A stretch of 64,000 bases of DNA from Plasmodium vivax (taxonomy: Eukaryota > Apicomplexa > Aconoidasida > Haemosporida > Plasmodiidae): assembly GCF_000002415.2 (NCBI RefSeq), contig NC_009919.1, positions 2,321,795 through 2,385,794 of the forward strand, given 5' to 3'. Under the pieces are notes generated by a model. The model worked only from the letters and a program-made list of their open reading frames with translations, was not told the origin of the DNA and did not search any database. The translations under genes and the position numbers were made by a program. Every line of letters starts with the position of its first letter. Within the stretch, counting starts at the first letter, position 1. Shown here piece after piece: positions 32,027 through 41,726 of the stretch.

Positions 32027-33223
32027 ATGGCGGACGCGCTGTACAACGACTACAAGAACAACTGCCAGGAGTACATCAAGACGGTGTCCTACACGGAGAA
32101 GATCCTCCAGGACAACAGCTCAGATAAGCACAAGCTGCTGAACATCTACGAGAAGGCCATCAAAAGTGCAGAAAACATGTTCAAGAGGATGCAGCTGGAA
32201 GTGGAGGCTAATTCACTCATAGGGAACAAAGACGCCGATCTTAACGACCTGCACAGAGAAATAACGGAGTATAAAGGAAAGTTAAATCTACTTAAGCAAA
32301 GCTTCCTCGCCAAAGAGAGGGAAAAAAACGAAATGAGCAACAGCTATGATGATCGAGTGCTCCTACTGAGCGATGTAGATCTGCTCGAGCAGGGAGACAT
32401 TTACATTAACCAGTCGAAAATTCTATTAACAAATTCAGAGCACATCAGTAATGACGTTCTGCAAAATCTTAGCAGACAGAGAGACTGCATAAAAAAGGGA
32501 CTATACAATATGCCTTTTATTACCAACAAATTAGACCAGGCAAAATATCTGATGCATTTGCTGAAGAAAAAACAACTCTTAAATAAGTACCGACTGTACA
32601 TTATCTTCATTTTGATATTCTTAACATTCGTGTTCGTCTCTGGAGTTAAGTATAGGAGGTATGTGAAGGGCCTAAATCGGGAGCTTACGCAACCGGCCGG
32701 CAGTCCTCTTCACAATTTTATGGGCAACGCTAAGGAGGTCAAGGGAGACCAGACCCCCGCCAGTCCTCAGACAGTTGGCGCGGCGCAGCCAGACAACAAC
32801 CAGAAGGGTAAACCGCAAAACGGGAAGGAAGCGAATATGATTGTCTACGATTTTATCGAGAAGAAAAAAGACACCATGGGGGGGAGCAGCACAGTAGGGG
32901 GGGGCGGCACCGCAGGGAGTGACGCGCAGGGCGGTAGTGCCATTACGCGGCCCCCAAACGGGGAAGGCGGCAGTAGTAGCATTGGCAGTAGTAGCAGCGG
33001 CAGTGGCAGTGGCAGCAGTGGGGACGAATCCACCCGCAAGGAAAGACAGACGGAGAGTAGCCCCCCAGGGGGGCACGCAAAGCGACGCAGCAAGGGTGAT
33101 AAGAAGGAGGTGAACCAAAACGGACATGCCGAAAAAGGTCAAACCGAAAAAGATCAAATGGAAAAGGAAGAGCCACACCGGAGTGAACCCCTCCGTGAGG
33201 GAAGCAAAGTAGGGCCGAATTAA
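32027..33223 (+). CDS. VTI1: VTI1-type Qb-SNARE with a long post-membrane tail
   Basis: A 398-residue intronless gene starting at an ATG in good context (GCAACCATGG). Residues 1-100 form the helical N-terminal domain. The SNARE heptads run about 125-185, with the zero-layer glutamine at Q151 in LSRQRDCI, as in Vti1 (SQRE). One transmembrane helix follows at about 189-207 (YIIFILIFLTFVFVSGV). VTI1 mediates fusion between Golgi, endosomes and the digestive/vacuolar system. SNAREs normally end a few residues after this helix. Here 191 further residues follow, all hydrophilic and low complexity (GSSSSGSGSG, KGDKKEVNQ), and would face the lumen. The frame stays open through this section with no convincing splice donor that would skip it. 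Its upstream neighbour SYF1 is divergent. Family assignment rests on the SNARE motif and overall layout. Confidence 0.85.
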   Translation: MADALYNDYKNNCQEYIKTVSYTEKILQDNSSDKHKLLNIYEKAIKSAENMFKRMQLEVEANSLIGNKDADLNDLHREITEYKGKLNLLKQSFLAKEREKNEMSNSYDDRVLLLSDVDLLEQGDIYINQSKILLTNSEHISNDVLQNLSRQRDCIKKGLYNMPFITNKLDQAKYLMHLLKKKQLLNKYRLYIIFILIFLTFVFVSGVKYRRYVKGLNRELTQPAGSPLHNFMGNAKEVKGDQTPASPQTVGAAQPDNNQKGKPQNGKEANMIVYDFIEKKKDTMGGSSTVGGGGTAGSDAQGGSAITRPPNGEGGSSSIGSSSSGSGSGSSGDESTRKERQTESSPPGGHAKRRSKGDKKEVNQNGHAEKGQTEKDQMEKEEPHRSEPLREGSKVGPN

Positions 33224-34443
33224 TCAGGAGAGCGACCTACTCGCACAGGATGATCACTCGGTTAGCCGCGGAGCTGGCCCACCACAAGGGAGGCATATAA
33301 CAGGGTGAAGCGAATGTGAGGTGTTAACATTTCCCACCCAGTTATATGCCTCCATTTTTTTGTTCTTTTTTTTCATATCCCCTATGGACCATCCTGTGCG
33401 GAACGTTTTTGTGTTTGTCGTGCTTACCCGTTGCAGTACATTCCGCCAACCTGGCACACACACAAACTTCTTAGCGAATGCATTGGCGTTTGCCCATTAA
33501 ATGTATTTATATGCGTGCCGCTGTTTATTACTCAAGAGGGGAAGCACTGAAAGGGGGTTTTTTTCCTCTTTTTCTTCCACTTTTTCTTCTTTTTTTTTCT
33601 TTTTTTTTTTCCCCCTGCATGGGTAATTACCCCCCCGTGCGCTACACCTTCATGCCGATTTGATTATCTCCATTTTGGTCCGCCTGACTTGTGGCCACCT
33701 GACAACTTTATTAATTTCGCTCACTTTTTTTCGTTTTTCATTTGAAAAGAAACCCTCACGTGGATGCAGAAATAGCGTTGCTGTATGTGTATTCGGGGAG
33801 GAGTTGTCGTTACGCCTGCACGGTTGGACCGCAGAAACGGAGTTGCCCCCGCGACCAGCACAGTTACACCGCCGCTCCGTTAAAGAGTTAACCGGTAAAG
33901 CAGCAGAGCGGCAAAGCAATCAGCCAGGCAACTGCTACAGGGGAGCATTCACTTGTGCGGATTTTTTTTCCTGTTCTTTCAAATGCTCCTTGCACGGGGG
34001 GAAACGCTACTCGCAGGGGCCTACGTGGGCCAAGCGGACAGGCCCCAAATAACACGCCCCAACTGATAAGACCCAACTGTGGAAGCCCCACTCGCTGGCC
34101 AATCGCAGAAACACCTCTTTCCCGTTTGCCATCCTTACCGCTCGCACGTCCCTTTGCCGCGAATGGGAATGCACCTAACCGGCAGCGCACCTGGGGGGGA
34201 CCCCATCGACGTGATAAAAGGGTTAAATGTGTAACAGGAGGAAGGTGCCTTTCCCAGTTTTTCCATTACAACGGTGGTTTATAAACCCGTGGGGGCACAC
34301 GTTCGGGGAACAAATACTCCCCAATGACGTGCGCCGGCGGGTACACACGTGTGTTTATGCAAAAACGGGGGGGGGCGATGAAATCGAATTAGCTGTAAAG
34401 GGAATGCACGGGGGGCGCAGGTGGTGAAAAAAAAAAAAAAAAA

Positions 34444-34608
34444 TACACAAATGGATACACAAATGGATACACAAATGGATACACAAATGGATACACAAAT
34501 GGATACACAAATGGATACACAAATGGATACACAAATGGATACACAAATGGATACACAAATGGATACACAAATGGATACACAAATGGATACACAAATGGAT
34601 ACACAAAT
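34444..34608. repeat. 12-base tandem repeat ACACAAATGGAT
   Basis: About 14 near-perfect head-to-tail copies, preceded by an A-tract. The unit has no stop in one frame (reads MDTQ), which creates a false open frame. Very high copy identity suggests an unstable minisatellite. Confidence 0.92.
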
Positions 34609-34610
34609 AC

Positions 34611-34647
<37 letters not shown>

Positions 34648-34690
34648 TATACATACACATATATATACACATATATATATACACATACAC
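34609..34690. repeat. ACATAC / ATATAC microsatellite
   Basis: Continues from the 12-base array as ACATAC units that degrade to ATATAC. Simple sequence, non-coding. Confidence 0.9.
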
Positions 34691-35271
34691 ATGTCACGCA
34701 CAATGTGAAGCTAAAGCGGAGGCACACGAACGGCTTCTTCTTCTCTTCCTCTTCCTACTCCTCTTCTCCCTTTTGACTTAAAAAAATAAAGCATTTTAAC
34801 AATTTTTTAAAACGAAGCTGTGCGGCTATTTCGCTACTTGAGCAGTTGGGCAAGCTTTCACTGGTGACCCACTTGGTTCCTTTTTTTTTTTTTCCCTCTC
34901 TTGTGCATATACACAGTTATGTGCAGCGACCCTTCGAGGTTTGCTTTGCTAGTGGAGGTATGGGAGGAAGGCCACCCCCCACACCTGATCAGCTAAACTG
35001 GTTGCATTCTCATTCTACCCCCTTTCGTGGCCTCACATTACAGGCAAAAAAAAAATAAAAAAATGTTCCCTCTGCACGTGGCAGTGTACCCCGTGGCGCC
35101 AAACGCGGGTTGACAACACGCAGGTGGGGAAACGTTAAATGCAAACACACATGGGAAAGGATAAAGACAAACACATGGTCGCGGCGACGGTGCGCTCGCA
35201 TCATATTCGCATCATATTCGCGTGGTGTAAACGTGCGGGGTGCACATGCGGGGTGGGTGTGTCTTCCTGCT

Positions 35272-35492
35272 CGCCTCGGTAGGAAGCGCCCCTCTGTGGG
35301 AAGCGCTCCTCGGTAGGAAGCGCCCCTCTGTGGGAAGCGCTCCTCTGTGGGAAGCGCCCCTCTGTGGGAAGCGCTCCTCTGTGGGAAGCGCCCCTCTGTG
35401 GGAAGCGCTCCTCTGTGGGAAGCACTCCTCTGTAGGAAGCACTCCTCTGTAGGAAGCACTCCTCTGTAGGAAGCACTCCTCAGGGGGTAGCT
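35272..35492. repeat. 17-base tandem repeat (AGGAAGCGCTCCTCTGT family)
   Basis: About 12 copies with C/T variation (GCGCCCCTCTGTGGGAA, GCACTCCTCTGTAGGAA), lying 140-360 bases beyond the CARP stop codon, probably in its 3' UTR or just beyond. The units contain partly self-complementary AGCGCT. Confidence 0.85.
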
Positions 35493-35632
35493 CTCCCCCG
35501 TGGGCCGCCCTCCCTCTCCGTGTCGTACCACCCCCCACACGTTTTTCACAGCCCACTTCTCAAAGTACACTTCTCCCGGTCTACCTCTCACAATCACGCA
35601 CTTTCCTTTTATGCCTCTCCCTCCCCCAGCGC

Positions 35633-37150
35633 CTAGGCCTTCTCCGCCGCCTCGCCCTTCTTCAGCTGCACCTTCAAATACTTGTTGTTCACAAAGTAGC
35701 CGTTCATAAACTGAATGGCGTGCTGCGCACTCAAGATGTTGTCGTAGCTCACGAAGCCAAACCCAGAGTTCCTCCCCGTGTTGTCCCTCTGGATTTTAGA
35801 AGAAATTATATTTCCGAAGCAACAGAAGTGCTGAAACAAGTCTAGGTCAGTCCATTCACTTGGTATGTGGAAAATGAATAAGTTACTTCCATTGGGACCA
35901 TTCAACTTTGTTTTTTCGTTGTTATTAAAATGAAATAACTTATTTGGGTGAATGGGTTTGTTCCACTGGCTATGCTTGGTCAAGTTATTAAAATAAAAAG
36001 TGTTGTTGTTTTTATCTTTGTATATTTCCCATAGACTTAGCCCCTCGATATTTTCGTTGCACTCCTCCATTGCGAGGTCGCTCGACTGGAAGCCGCTTCC
36101 GTTGTTGTTGCTTTGCATTTGCCTGAACATGCCTGGGCTGCCTCCGCCGCCCTCTCCGTGTGTGCCCTGCAGCCCGTTCATGGCGCTAACCCCTCCAACG
36201 CCGCTAACCCCTCCAACGCCGCTAACCCCTCCAACGCCGCTCACCCCGCCAACGCCGCTAACCCCTCCAACGCCGCTAACCCCGCCAACGCCGCTAACCC
36301 CTCCAACGCCGCTAACCCCGCCAACGCCGCTAACTCCGACAACGCCGCTAACCCCGCCAACGCTGTGCATGTTGCCCATGCCGGCGCCGCCCCCGGGGGA
36401 GAACTCCCCTTCGGCCTTCACCATCTCGGGCACGCCCTTCCCGTTGCCCAAGTTCGGGCTGCCCATCATGAAGTTATTCTTCTGATTAAACATGGCGCCA
36501 TTCATATGCAGGTTGTTCGGGTTCACCGCTCCGTTTATGCCACTCGTATTGTTTACACTGTTCATCATCATCATCATCATCATTCCATTATTGGGGTTCT
36601 TCCCCTTCATCATATTCCTGGTGGCCAAATTCCCCTGCGCATTTCCCGCGTTGTTAAAATAGTTGTAGCTGTTCATTCCGCCGCTGCCAAAATCGTCGTT
36701 GTTGTTAAAGCTGTTTTGGAAGTTGTTGTTGCCAAGTGGGCCGCCTCCACTACCTCCGCCGCTGCCCCCGCCGCTGCCCCCACCGCCATGGCCGCCACTA
36801 TTATTCTTGGCACCCGAATTGCTATTCACATTGGGCACGGCAAACTTAGCCTCGATGCTCTTCTCCTGGTTACTCGTATCCACCAGGCTCTTTATATTCC
36901 TCAAGACACTCAGGGCCTCCTCATGTGTGCCAAAGGTAATCAGCGCGGTGTTGTAAATCTTCTTGTTTACAAAACTATTGTTGGACTGCTTTTTGTTTTT
37001 ATTAAAGTAGCACACGTCTGTTATGGTATAGCCTGCGTTTCCGAACAGGTTTCTCAGGTGGGCCTCCGTGAGGTGCGGGGGGATGTTCTGTATGTGCAGC
37101 CTGGCGTTGGGGACTCCATCGATGGTCGCGTTCAGTATTTCTTCGCTCAT
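35633..37150 (-). CDS. RRM-WW-RRM RNA-binding protein, likely orthologue of clustered-asparagine-rich protein (CARP)
   Basis: A 505-residue intronless gene. The ATG at 37150 begins MSEEILNATIDG; the frame above it has only a TTG. RRM1 is at about residues 16-105 (ARLHIQNIPPHLTEAHLRNL). It is followed by an N- and G-rich middle, the HGGGGSGGGSGGG run and a GVGGVS array. A WW domain follows (LWEIYKDKNNNTFYFNN, then HSQWNKP, with both tryptophans and the proline). RRM2 at the end reads NLFIFHIPSEWTDLDLFQHF, then FGNIISSKIQRD and SGFGFVSYDN, a close match to the third RRM of CELF/Bruno proteins, which bind UGU-rich elements in splicing and translational control. In P. falciparum I place the asparagine-rich CARP at this syntenic position; here asparagine is partly replaced by glycine, in line with the higher GC. 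RNA target and role are inferred. Confidence 0.85.
   Translation of the reverse strand: MSEEILNATIDGVPNARLHIQNIPPHLTEAHLRNLFGNAGYTITDVCYFNKNKKQSNNSFVNKKIYNTALITFGTHEEALSVLRNIKSLVDTSNQEKSIEAKFAVPNVNSNSGAKNNSGGHGGGGSGGGSGGGSGGGPLGNNNFQNSFNNNDDFGSGGMNSYNYFNNAGNAQGNLATRNMMKGKNPNNGMMMMMMMNSVNNTSGINGAVNPNNLHMNGAMFNQKNNFMMGSPNLGNGKGVPEMVKAEGEFSPGGGAGMGNMHSVGGVSGVVGVSGVGGVSGVGGVSGVGGVSGVGGVSGVGGVSGVGGVSGVGGVSGVGGVSAMNGLQGTHGEGGGGSPGMFRQMQSNNNGSGFQSSDLAMEECNENIEGLSLWEIYKDKNNNTFYFNNLTKHSQWNKPIHPNKLFHFNNNEKTKLNGPNGSNLFIFHIPSEWTDLDLFQHFCCFGNIISSKIQRDNTGRNSGFGFVSYDNILSAQHAIQFMNGYFVNNKYLKVQLKKGEAAEKA
36192..36362 (-). repeat. Coding tandem repeat (GVGGVS array) in CARP
   Basis: About nine 18-base units GGCGTTGGAGGGGTTAGC (minus strand) encoding GVGGVS. 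Copies differ by single substitutions. Confidence 0.88.
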
Positions 37151-37197
37151 TTTGGGTGCACTCGATTGGGAAGCCGTCAACTGAACTATTTTTTTAT

Positions 37198-37328
37198 TCT
37201 ATTTTAGCTATTTTAGCTATTTAGCTATTTAGCTATTTAGCTATTTTAGCTATTTTAGCTATTTAGCTATTTTAGCTATTTAGCTATTTTAGCTATTTAG
37301 CTATTTTAGCTATTTTAGCTATTTTTTT
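37198..37328. repeat. 9-10 base tandem repeat TAGCTATTT(T) next to the CARP start
   Basis: About 13 copies of TAGCTATTT or TAGCTATTTT starting some 50 bases upstream of the CARP ATG, so it lies in the 5' UTR or core promoter. On the transcribed strand it reads AAATAGCTA. Confidence 0.9.
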
Positions 37329-38117
37329 TTCTTATTTTTCTTATTTGCCTTTTTGGCTTGCTTCTTTCCTGCTGGCCAGTCGAGGTGGGTGCAGACGACC
37401 TCTTCCTCTTCTCCCAGCGGAGCGACGAAAGGGCGCCACGTGGAATGGCCCGTCGGCGCGACCAGCATGCGCGGCTTCGCCTAAAGGATCGCCCACGAAC
37501 GACGTGTGCGCCTCCGACCGCGTCACCGCGTCACCGCGACGGTGTTGGCGGCAGTAGGAGCGGCGGTGAGGGCGGCAATAAGAGCAGCGGTGATTGCTGC
37601 AGTGACAGCTGCAGGGATAGCGGCGATGAGTGAGATTGCAACTGCGCCTTTAGCCACGCCGCCAACTTCCGCTAACTTCCCGCTGACATGCCCCTGGCCA
37701 CGCCCCTAACCGCGCCACCACATCTGTCCCCTCTCGCGCGAACGACGCCGGGAAAAAGCTACACTCTCCGCCGAGGTCCTTCCACAAAAATCAAGCGCGC
37801 TCAGCATTCACATGGAACTCTTTCTTCACCCTTCTGGGCATATATATCGAAGGTACGAGTCGAGCGTAAAAAAAAGGTAAAGGAGGGGGGGAAAAAATTT
37901 ATGGCGAATTGAGGCAAAAAGGAAGAGAGGCGAAAAATTAATATGTCAAGTGGTGACAACGTGGAAATATGAAAGGGGGGGGAGGCGGAGGAAAAAGGGG
38001 CAAAAAGGTGGCGAGGAGAAAACGTGAAAAAAAAAAAGATGCAGGAACGAGGGTGGAAGGAAGAAGAGGAGGGGAATACATACGCGCAGGAAAAACATGC
38101 AAAAAAGGGCAAAATAA

Positions 38118-38228
38118 AGGCGAAAAAAAGCAAAAAAAAAGCAAAAAAAAGGCGAAAAAAAGCAAAAAAAAAGCAAAAAAAAGGCGAAAAAAAGCAAAAA
38201 AAAAGCAAAAAAAAGGCGAAAAAAGTCA
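38118..38228. repeat. About 32-base A-rich tandem repeat (GGCGAAAAAAAGC-A-tract unit)
   Basis: Three to four copies of a unit containing GGCG followed by A7-9 GC A8-9 blocks. Phased A-tracts spaced about 10-11 bases apart could give intrinsic DNA curvature. Confidence 0.85.
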
Positions 38229-38733
38229 AAATAACGTAGTGATGGGGAAAGGGATGGCCAAGCGAATGCGGCCGGAAATCGTCGCCAAGGGGAGAAGTGG
38301 AGGGGCTCTGCTTTCCTCTTCCATGCAGAGTTGGGGAGGCGTGAACGCACAAAATTGCGGTCGCGCGGAAAGGTAAAGAGATATTGAATGGCAGTAGCGC
38401 AGGCAGTGCATGTGCATATACGCCTATGCGCGTATGCGAGTGTACTGGTATGCACTCACACGACGCATGCTCAAGTGTTCTTTGCGTTGGCGTGTACGTT
38501 GCAGTCAAGTGTGCTTCGCATTCCCGCGTGCGTACACAACGCGTACACTCGCACTGTCTCCCCCGATGCACCTACAAAAGTTGCACCTCCACTCGCCCCC
38601 CCCAAAAAAAGAAAAGAATATGCCTTCTTGCACATCCCATGTGATGGCCAAATTGTAAAACGTTCAATTCAAGTGGGTTGGAAGCCCCCCCGGCGAAGGG
38701 TCAAATTCGGCACTTCGCAATTTCGCGGAAAAG

Positions 38734-38766
<33 letters not shown>

Positions 38767-39116
38767 CATTTGTTGTGCCATTTGGTTAAGGTATATAATA
38801 TACACTCGCGAACTGTGTGGAGGGGTTAGCTTCCCTCGTTTAACACCCCGAAAAGGGGGAAAGGAGGATTAACGGACGAACGGATGAACTGACGAACGGA
38901 CGAACTGACTAACGTACGGGGGAAAGGTTTTTCTCCCCCGCCCCCCCAAAGGGATGGAAAAATTACCCCCTCAAGCAAATCGTACATATGACCCCCCAAT
39001 GGAGTACATGATATGGGGGGTATTTTTTTTTCTTCCCCCCCCCGCTTCGCTCTCCGCTGCGCTACACGCTGTGCTCGTCGATGCGCTCTCCACTGCCGCT
39101 CCACCGCTCTACCGCC

Positions 39117-41726
39117 CTACACGCTGGTGATCTTCTTCGACTTGAGGGAGTTCTCCGTGGCGACGAGGACCCCCTGCACGTCGCTGAAATTGAAGTAGGA
39201 TAAATCCGCGATGTCCTCCGCGGCCTTCTTAATGACGTAGGAAGTGCGGCCATTCACCACATCCTTAAAATTCCAAACGACGTAAAACTTGGCGGACAAG
39301 GTGAACACGAGTGAGTTGTCACTGCTGACGATGCTCTTCTCAAATGTGTAGTCCCCAAGATTGTACGTAAAAACATCAACGTAGTGAATTTGCAGGAGGA
39401 ATTTCTTCTGTTCGAGGCGTTCCTCCTTTTTTATAACTCGCTCAAAAAGGCTACAATTGCGAATGGAATTTTCGCAGATGATTACACTTTTCTGGCAAGT
39501 CACAACGGAATAAATCCCATCGTGCGTTGTACACAAATGGACAATATCATTTGCACACGACAAGACATTTTTACTCTTCTTAAGGATATGATCTTTATTT
39601 TTTTTTCCATCGTAATATTTAATTTCCCCCTTTGCATTTGTTAAAATAATTCTCCCCCTGTTATCCAAAGTGGCCTGCTCAATGTCAGGTGTGCCTCTCC
39701 CGTAAAGCAAAGCATTTTGCACACAGGATTTAACTCTCGCATCGACAAAGAACAAACTCTTTTTGTTATACCCACAGTACACGTTTTCTTCCTTCCTGAT
39801 CAGCTGACTTATTGGCATATTTTCTGTGTCCCACATTTTTACAATTTTCTCTTTATTTGTATCAAAAATGAATAAATGTTTGTCGTTTTTTTCGTTCAAA
39901 AAGACCATTTTATTTCCCTGTTCGTCATTCACGTGGATGCTTTTTGGAACACACTGCTCCTTTTTAAATGTAAATATGTTTTCTCCTGAGTTGTAGATTT
40001 TTTTTTCCTTTCCGTACTCGTCAAATGTGTATATGTTCAGGTCGTTGCGCACGTCATCGTAGTTGATTTCCCCTCCCGAGGGTTCACCCTTCCTGTGTAG
40101 CTTCACCCTTTGCTTCATCCTTTGCTGCCTCCTCCCTGGGATGTGATTTTGCCGCAGCACGAAGGAGAGCTTCCCGCTGGTGCTCACAAATTTGTACTTC
40201 ATGCCATCTGTGTGAGTACCTTTGCGTCTCGTGTTGCCTCCCTCCATGGGGGGCACGTCAGACAAGTCACTCCCGTCAGCCCCATCATCTGCATCACTCC
40301 CGTCCGACTCGGAGAGAAGGACGAACCCGCCCTTTGGGGGGGTCCCCCCAGGGTGGAACTCCGCCTCAGTGGGGGCCTCCACCGCTTCGCTCGCCGCCTC
40401 ATTCGTCGCACGCGCCTCCATGAAGTCCCTCTTGATGCTGACGATGTCATTTTGGAAGTCCTGCCGGTAGATGAGTATCCCCCTGATGTGCTCGATGAAG
40501 ACGTCCTCCGACTCCAGGATGATGAGGAACTTTTCGCTCATCCGCTGCAGCTGCGCGGCAAGATCGTTCTCGGCCCCCTCGCGCACCTGCCCCTCGGTGT
40601 GAGTCTGCCCCTCTGTGTGAGTCTGCCCCTCTGTGTGGGTTTTCCCCACAGTGCGCTTCTTCCCCTTCGCGCGCTTCCCCCGCTTGTTCTTCCCCATTTT
40701 GACACCCCCTTGTTTGCCTCCCTTATCCATCCTCTCCATTTCGCTCTCCACGGCCCTGTCTAAGGCCCCCAATTCGTCGTCCCCAATTGGGGTTGCCTCC
40801 ACGCCGCGGTAGGAGTCCCCCTCGGCCGCGGTTTGAAGGTTCGCTGGGGAGGGGTCTGCTCCCACCACCACGTTTTGCTCCTCCCTCTTGAGTGATCCCT
40901 CCTCTGTGAAGTGCCCTGCGAAGCGCTCCTCGAACTGCTCCTCGAACTGCTCCTCGAACTGCTCCTCGAACTGCTCCTCGAACTGCCCCGCGAACCACTC
41001 CGCGTAGCGGTCCCCGCCCTCGTACAGCGCCTTGTACTCGAAGAACCTGAACAGGCTGCTGACCAAGTACCTGTGCACGTGGATCCCGATGGACTCCCTG
41101 CTCAGGTAAATATCGTTGAATGAATTCAGCACGTAAATGAGGAAGACGCGATTCCTTTTGTACAGCTCCCTCACGTTTTCCATGGTGAGTTCTTCATACA
41201 GGTGTTTGCAGTCCACGTCCACCTGGCTACGCTGCTCCTCGGCAGGAGAGGACCTCTCCGGGGTGAGAACAACCAACAGGTGCTCACACTTGGCCGTGTT
41301 AAATGTTAAGAGGCCCAGGTGGTCCTTCTTGTAGAGTACCTTCTCCGGCTCCTCATATCGAAACAGATTCACCCTCCTACACAAAACGATATTCCCCTTC
41401 AAATAGGACAGCATAATATACTTAAAAAAATAATACATATTTTTGACCTGCGAAAAAACCAAGCCATATTCCTCCACTAGACCATTTTTTATATATTTAA
41501 ATTGGCACATGTCTAGCTCATGGTACTTGAAGCTGTGGATGGAGTCTTCACTAAGGGTAAGTTTTTTCGAGCTGTTCCATATGACCACCTGGTCGTCACT
41601 CCCCCGGCCCCTGTTGTTCACGTACAATTTGCAGTCGAGCATATGCGGGGTGCACTGCTCGTCCTTTATCAGGTATACGTCCACCTCCAGCTCGGTTTTC
41701 TTTTTGAACAGCTTGTTGAACAGCAT
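39117..41726 (-). CDS. VID27 family protein (WD40-like C-terminal propeller)
   Basis: An 869-residue intronless gene. The ATG at 41726 (MLFNKLFKKKTELEVD) is used; upstream in frame only a TTG exists. The N-terminal part is a beta-rich region (residues about 1-130). The centre is acidic with an EQFEEQFEE run and a THTEGQ repeat. The C-terminal half matches the VID27 propeller: GKLSFVLRQNH, MVFLNEKNDKHLFIFDTNKE, KIVKMWDTENMPISQL, LFFVDARVKS, LDNRGRIILTNAKGEIKYYD and a final CQKSVIICENS/VLVATENSLKSKKI region. VID27 was named in yeast for vacuolar import and degradation of fructose-1,6-bisphosphatase; its biochemical function is not settled. Cytosolic, no signal or membrane segment. The gene diverges from the TRAPPC12-like gene. 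Assignment rests on remembered motif similarity. Confidence 0.8.
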   Translation of the reverse strand: MLFNKLFKKKTELEVDVYLIKDEQCTPHMLDCKLYVNNRGRGSDDQVVIWNSSKKLTLSEDSIHSFKYHELDMCQFKYIKNGLVEEYGLVFSQVKNMYYFFKYIMLSYLKGNIVLCRRVNLFRYEEPEKVLYKKDHLGLLTFNTAKCEHLLVVLTPERSSPAEEQRSQVDVDCKHLYEELTMENVRELYKRNRVFLIYVLNSFNDIYLSRESIGIHVHRYLVSSLFRFFEYKALYEGGDRYAEWFAGQFEEQFEEQFEEQFEEQFEERFAGHFTEEGSLKREEQNVVVGADPSPANLQTAAEGDSYRGVEATPIGDDELGALDRAVESEMERMDKGGKQGGVKMGKNKRGKRAKGKKRTVGKTHTEGQTHTEGQTHTEGQVREGAENDLAAQLQRMSEKFLIILESEDVFIEHIRGILIYRQDFQNDIVSIKRDFMEARATNEAASEAVEAPTEAEFHPGGTPPKGGFVLLSESDGSDADDGADGSDLSDVPPMEGGNTRRKGTHTDGMKYKFVSTSGKLSFVLRQNHIPGRRQQRMKQRVKLHRKGEPSGGEINYDDVRNDLNIYTFDEYGKEKKIYNSGENIFTFKKEQCVPKSIHVNDEQGNKMVFLNEKNDKHLFIFDTNKEKIVKMWDTENMPISQLIRKEENVYCGYNKKSLFFVDARVKSCVQNALLYGRGTPDIEQATLDNRGRIILTNAKGEIKYYDGKKNKDHILKKSKNVLSCANDIVHLCTTHDGIYSVVTCQKSVIICENSIRNCSLFERVIKKEERLEQKKFLLQIHYVDVFTYNLGDYTFEKSIVSSDNSLVFTLSAKFYVVWNFKDVVNGRTSYVIKKAAEDIADLSYFNFSDVQGVLVATENSLKSKKITSV

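Larger units (their letters stand above)
33224..35632. other. Intergenic, tail-to-tail, 2.4 kb with three repeat blocks
   Basis: Between VTI1 and CARP stop codons. Apart from the arrays listed separately I see T-tracts (about 33590-33612, 34880-34892) and no credible gene. Frames through the repeats on both strands are by-products of repeat lengths divisible by three or uninterrupted by stops. Confidence 0.6.
37151..39116. promoter_or_regulatory. Intergenic upstream of CARP, downstream of VID27
   Basis: Holds the CARP promoter and leader and the VID27 3' UTR. Two repeat arrays are listed separately. Also present: a poly-A run (about 38728-38763), AACGGACGAAC-type repeats (about 38870-38916), and GCG/GGC-rich micro-repeats (about 37550-37640). 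No gene supported. Confidence 0.55.

Noticed and set aside
34444..34608. CRISPR-like array
   Set aside because: Head-to-tail repeats with no spacers in a eukaryotic genome; the same holds for the other arrays.
34279..34708. Open frames on both strands through the 12-base minisatellite
   Set aside because: The repeat unit has no stops, so any frame stays open; products are pure repeats.
35010..35597. 195-codon minus-strand frame over the 17-base array
   Set aside because: Repeat-driven; no start context, no domain, overlaps the expected 3' side of CARP.
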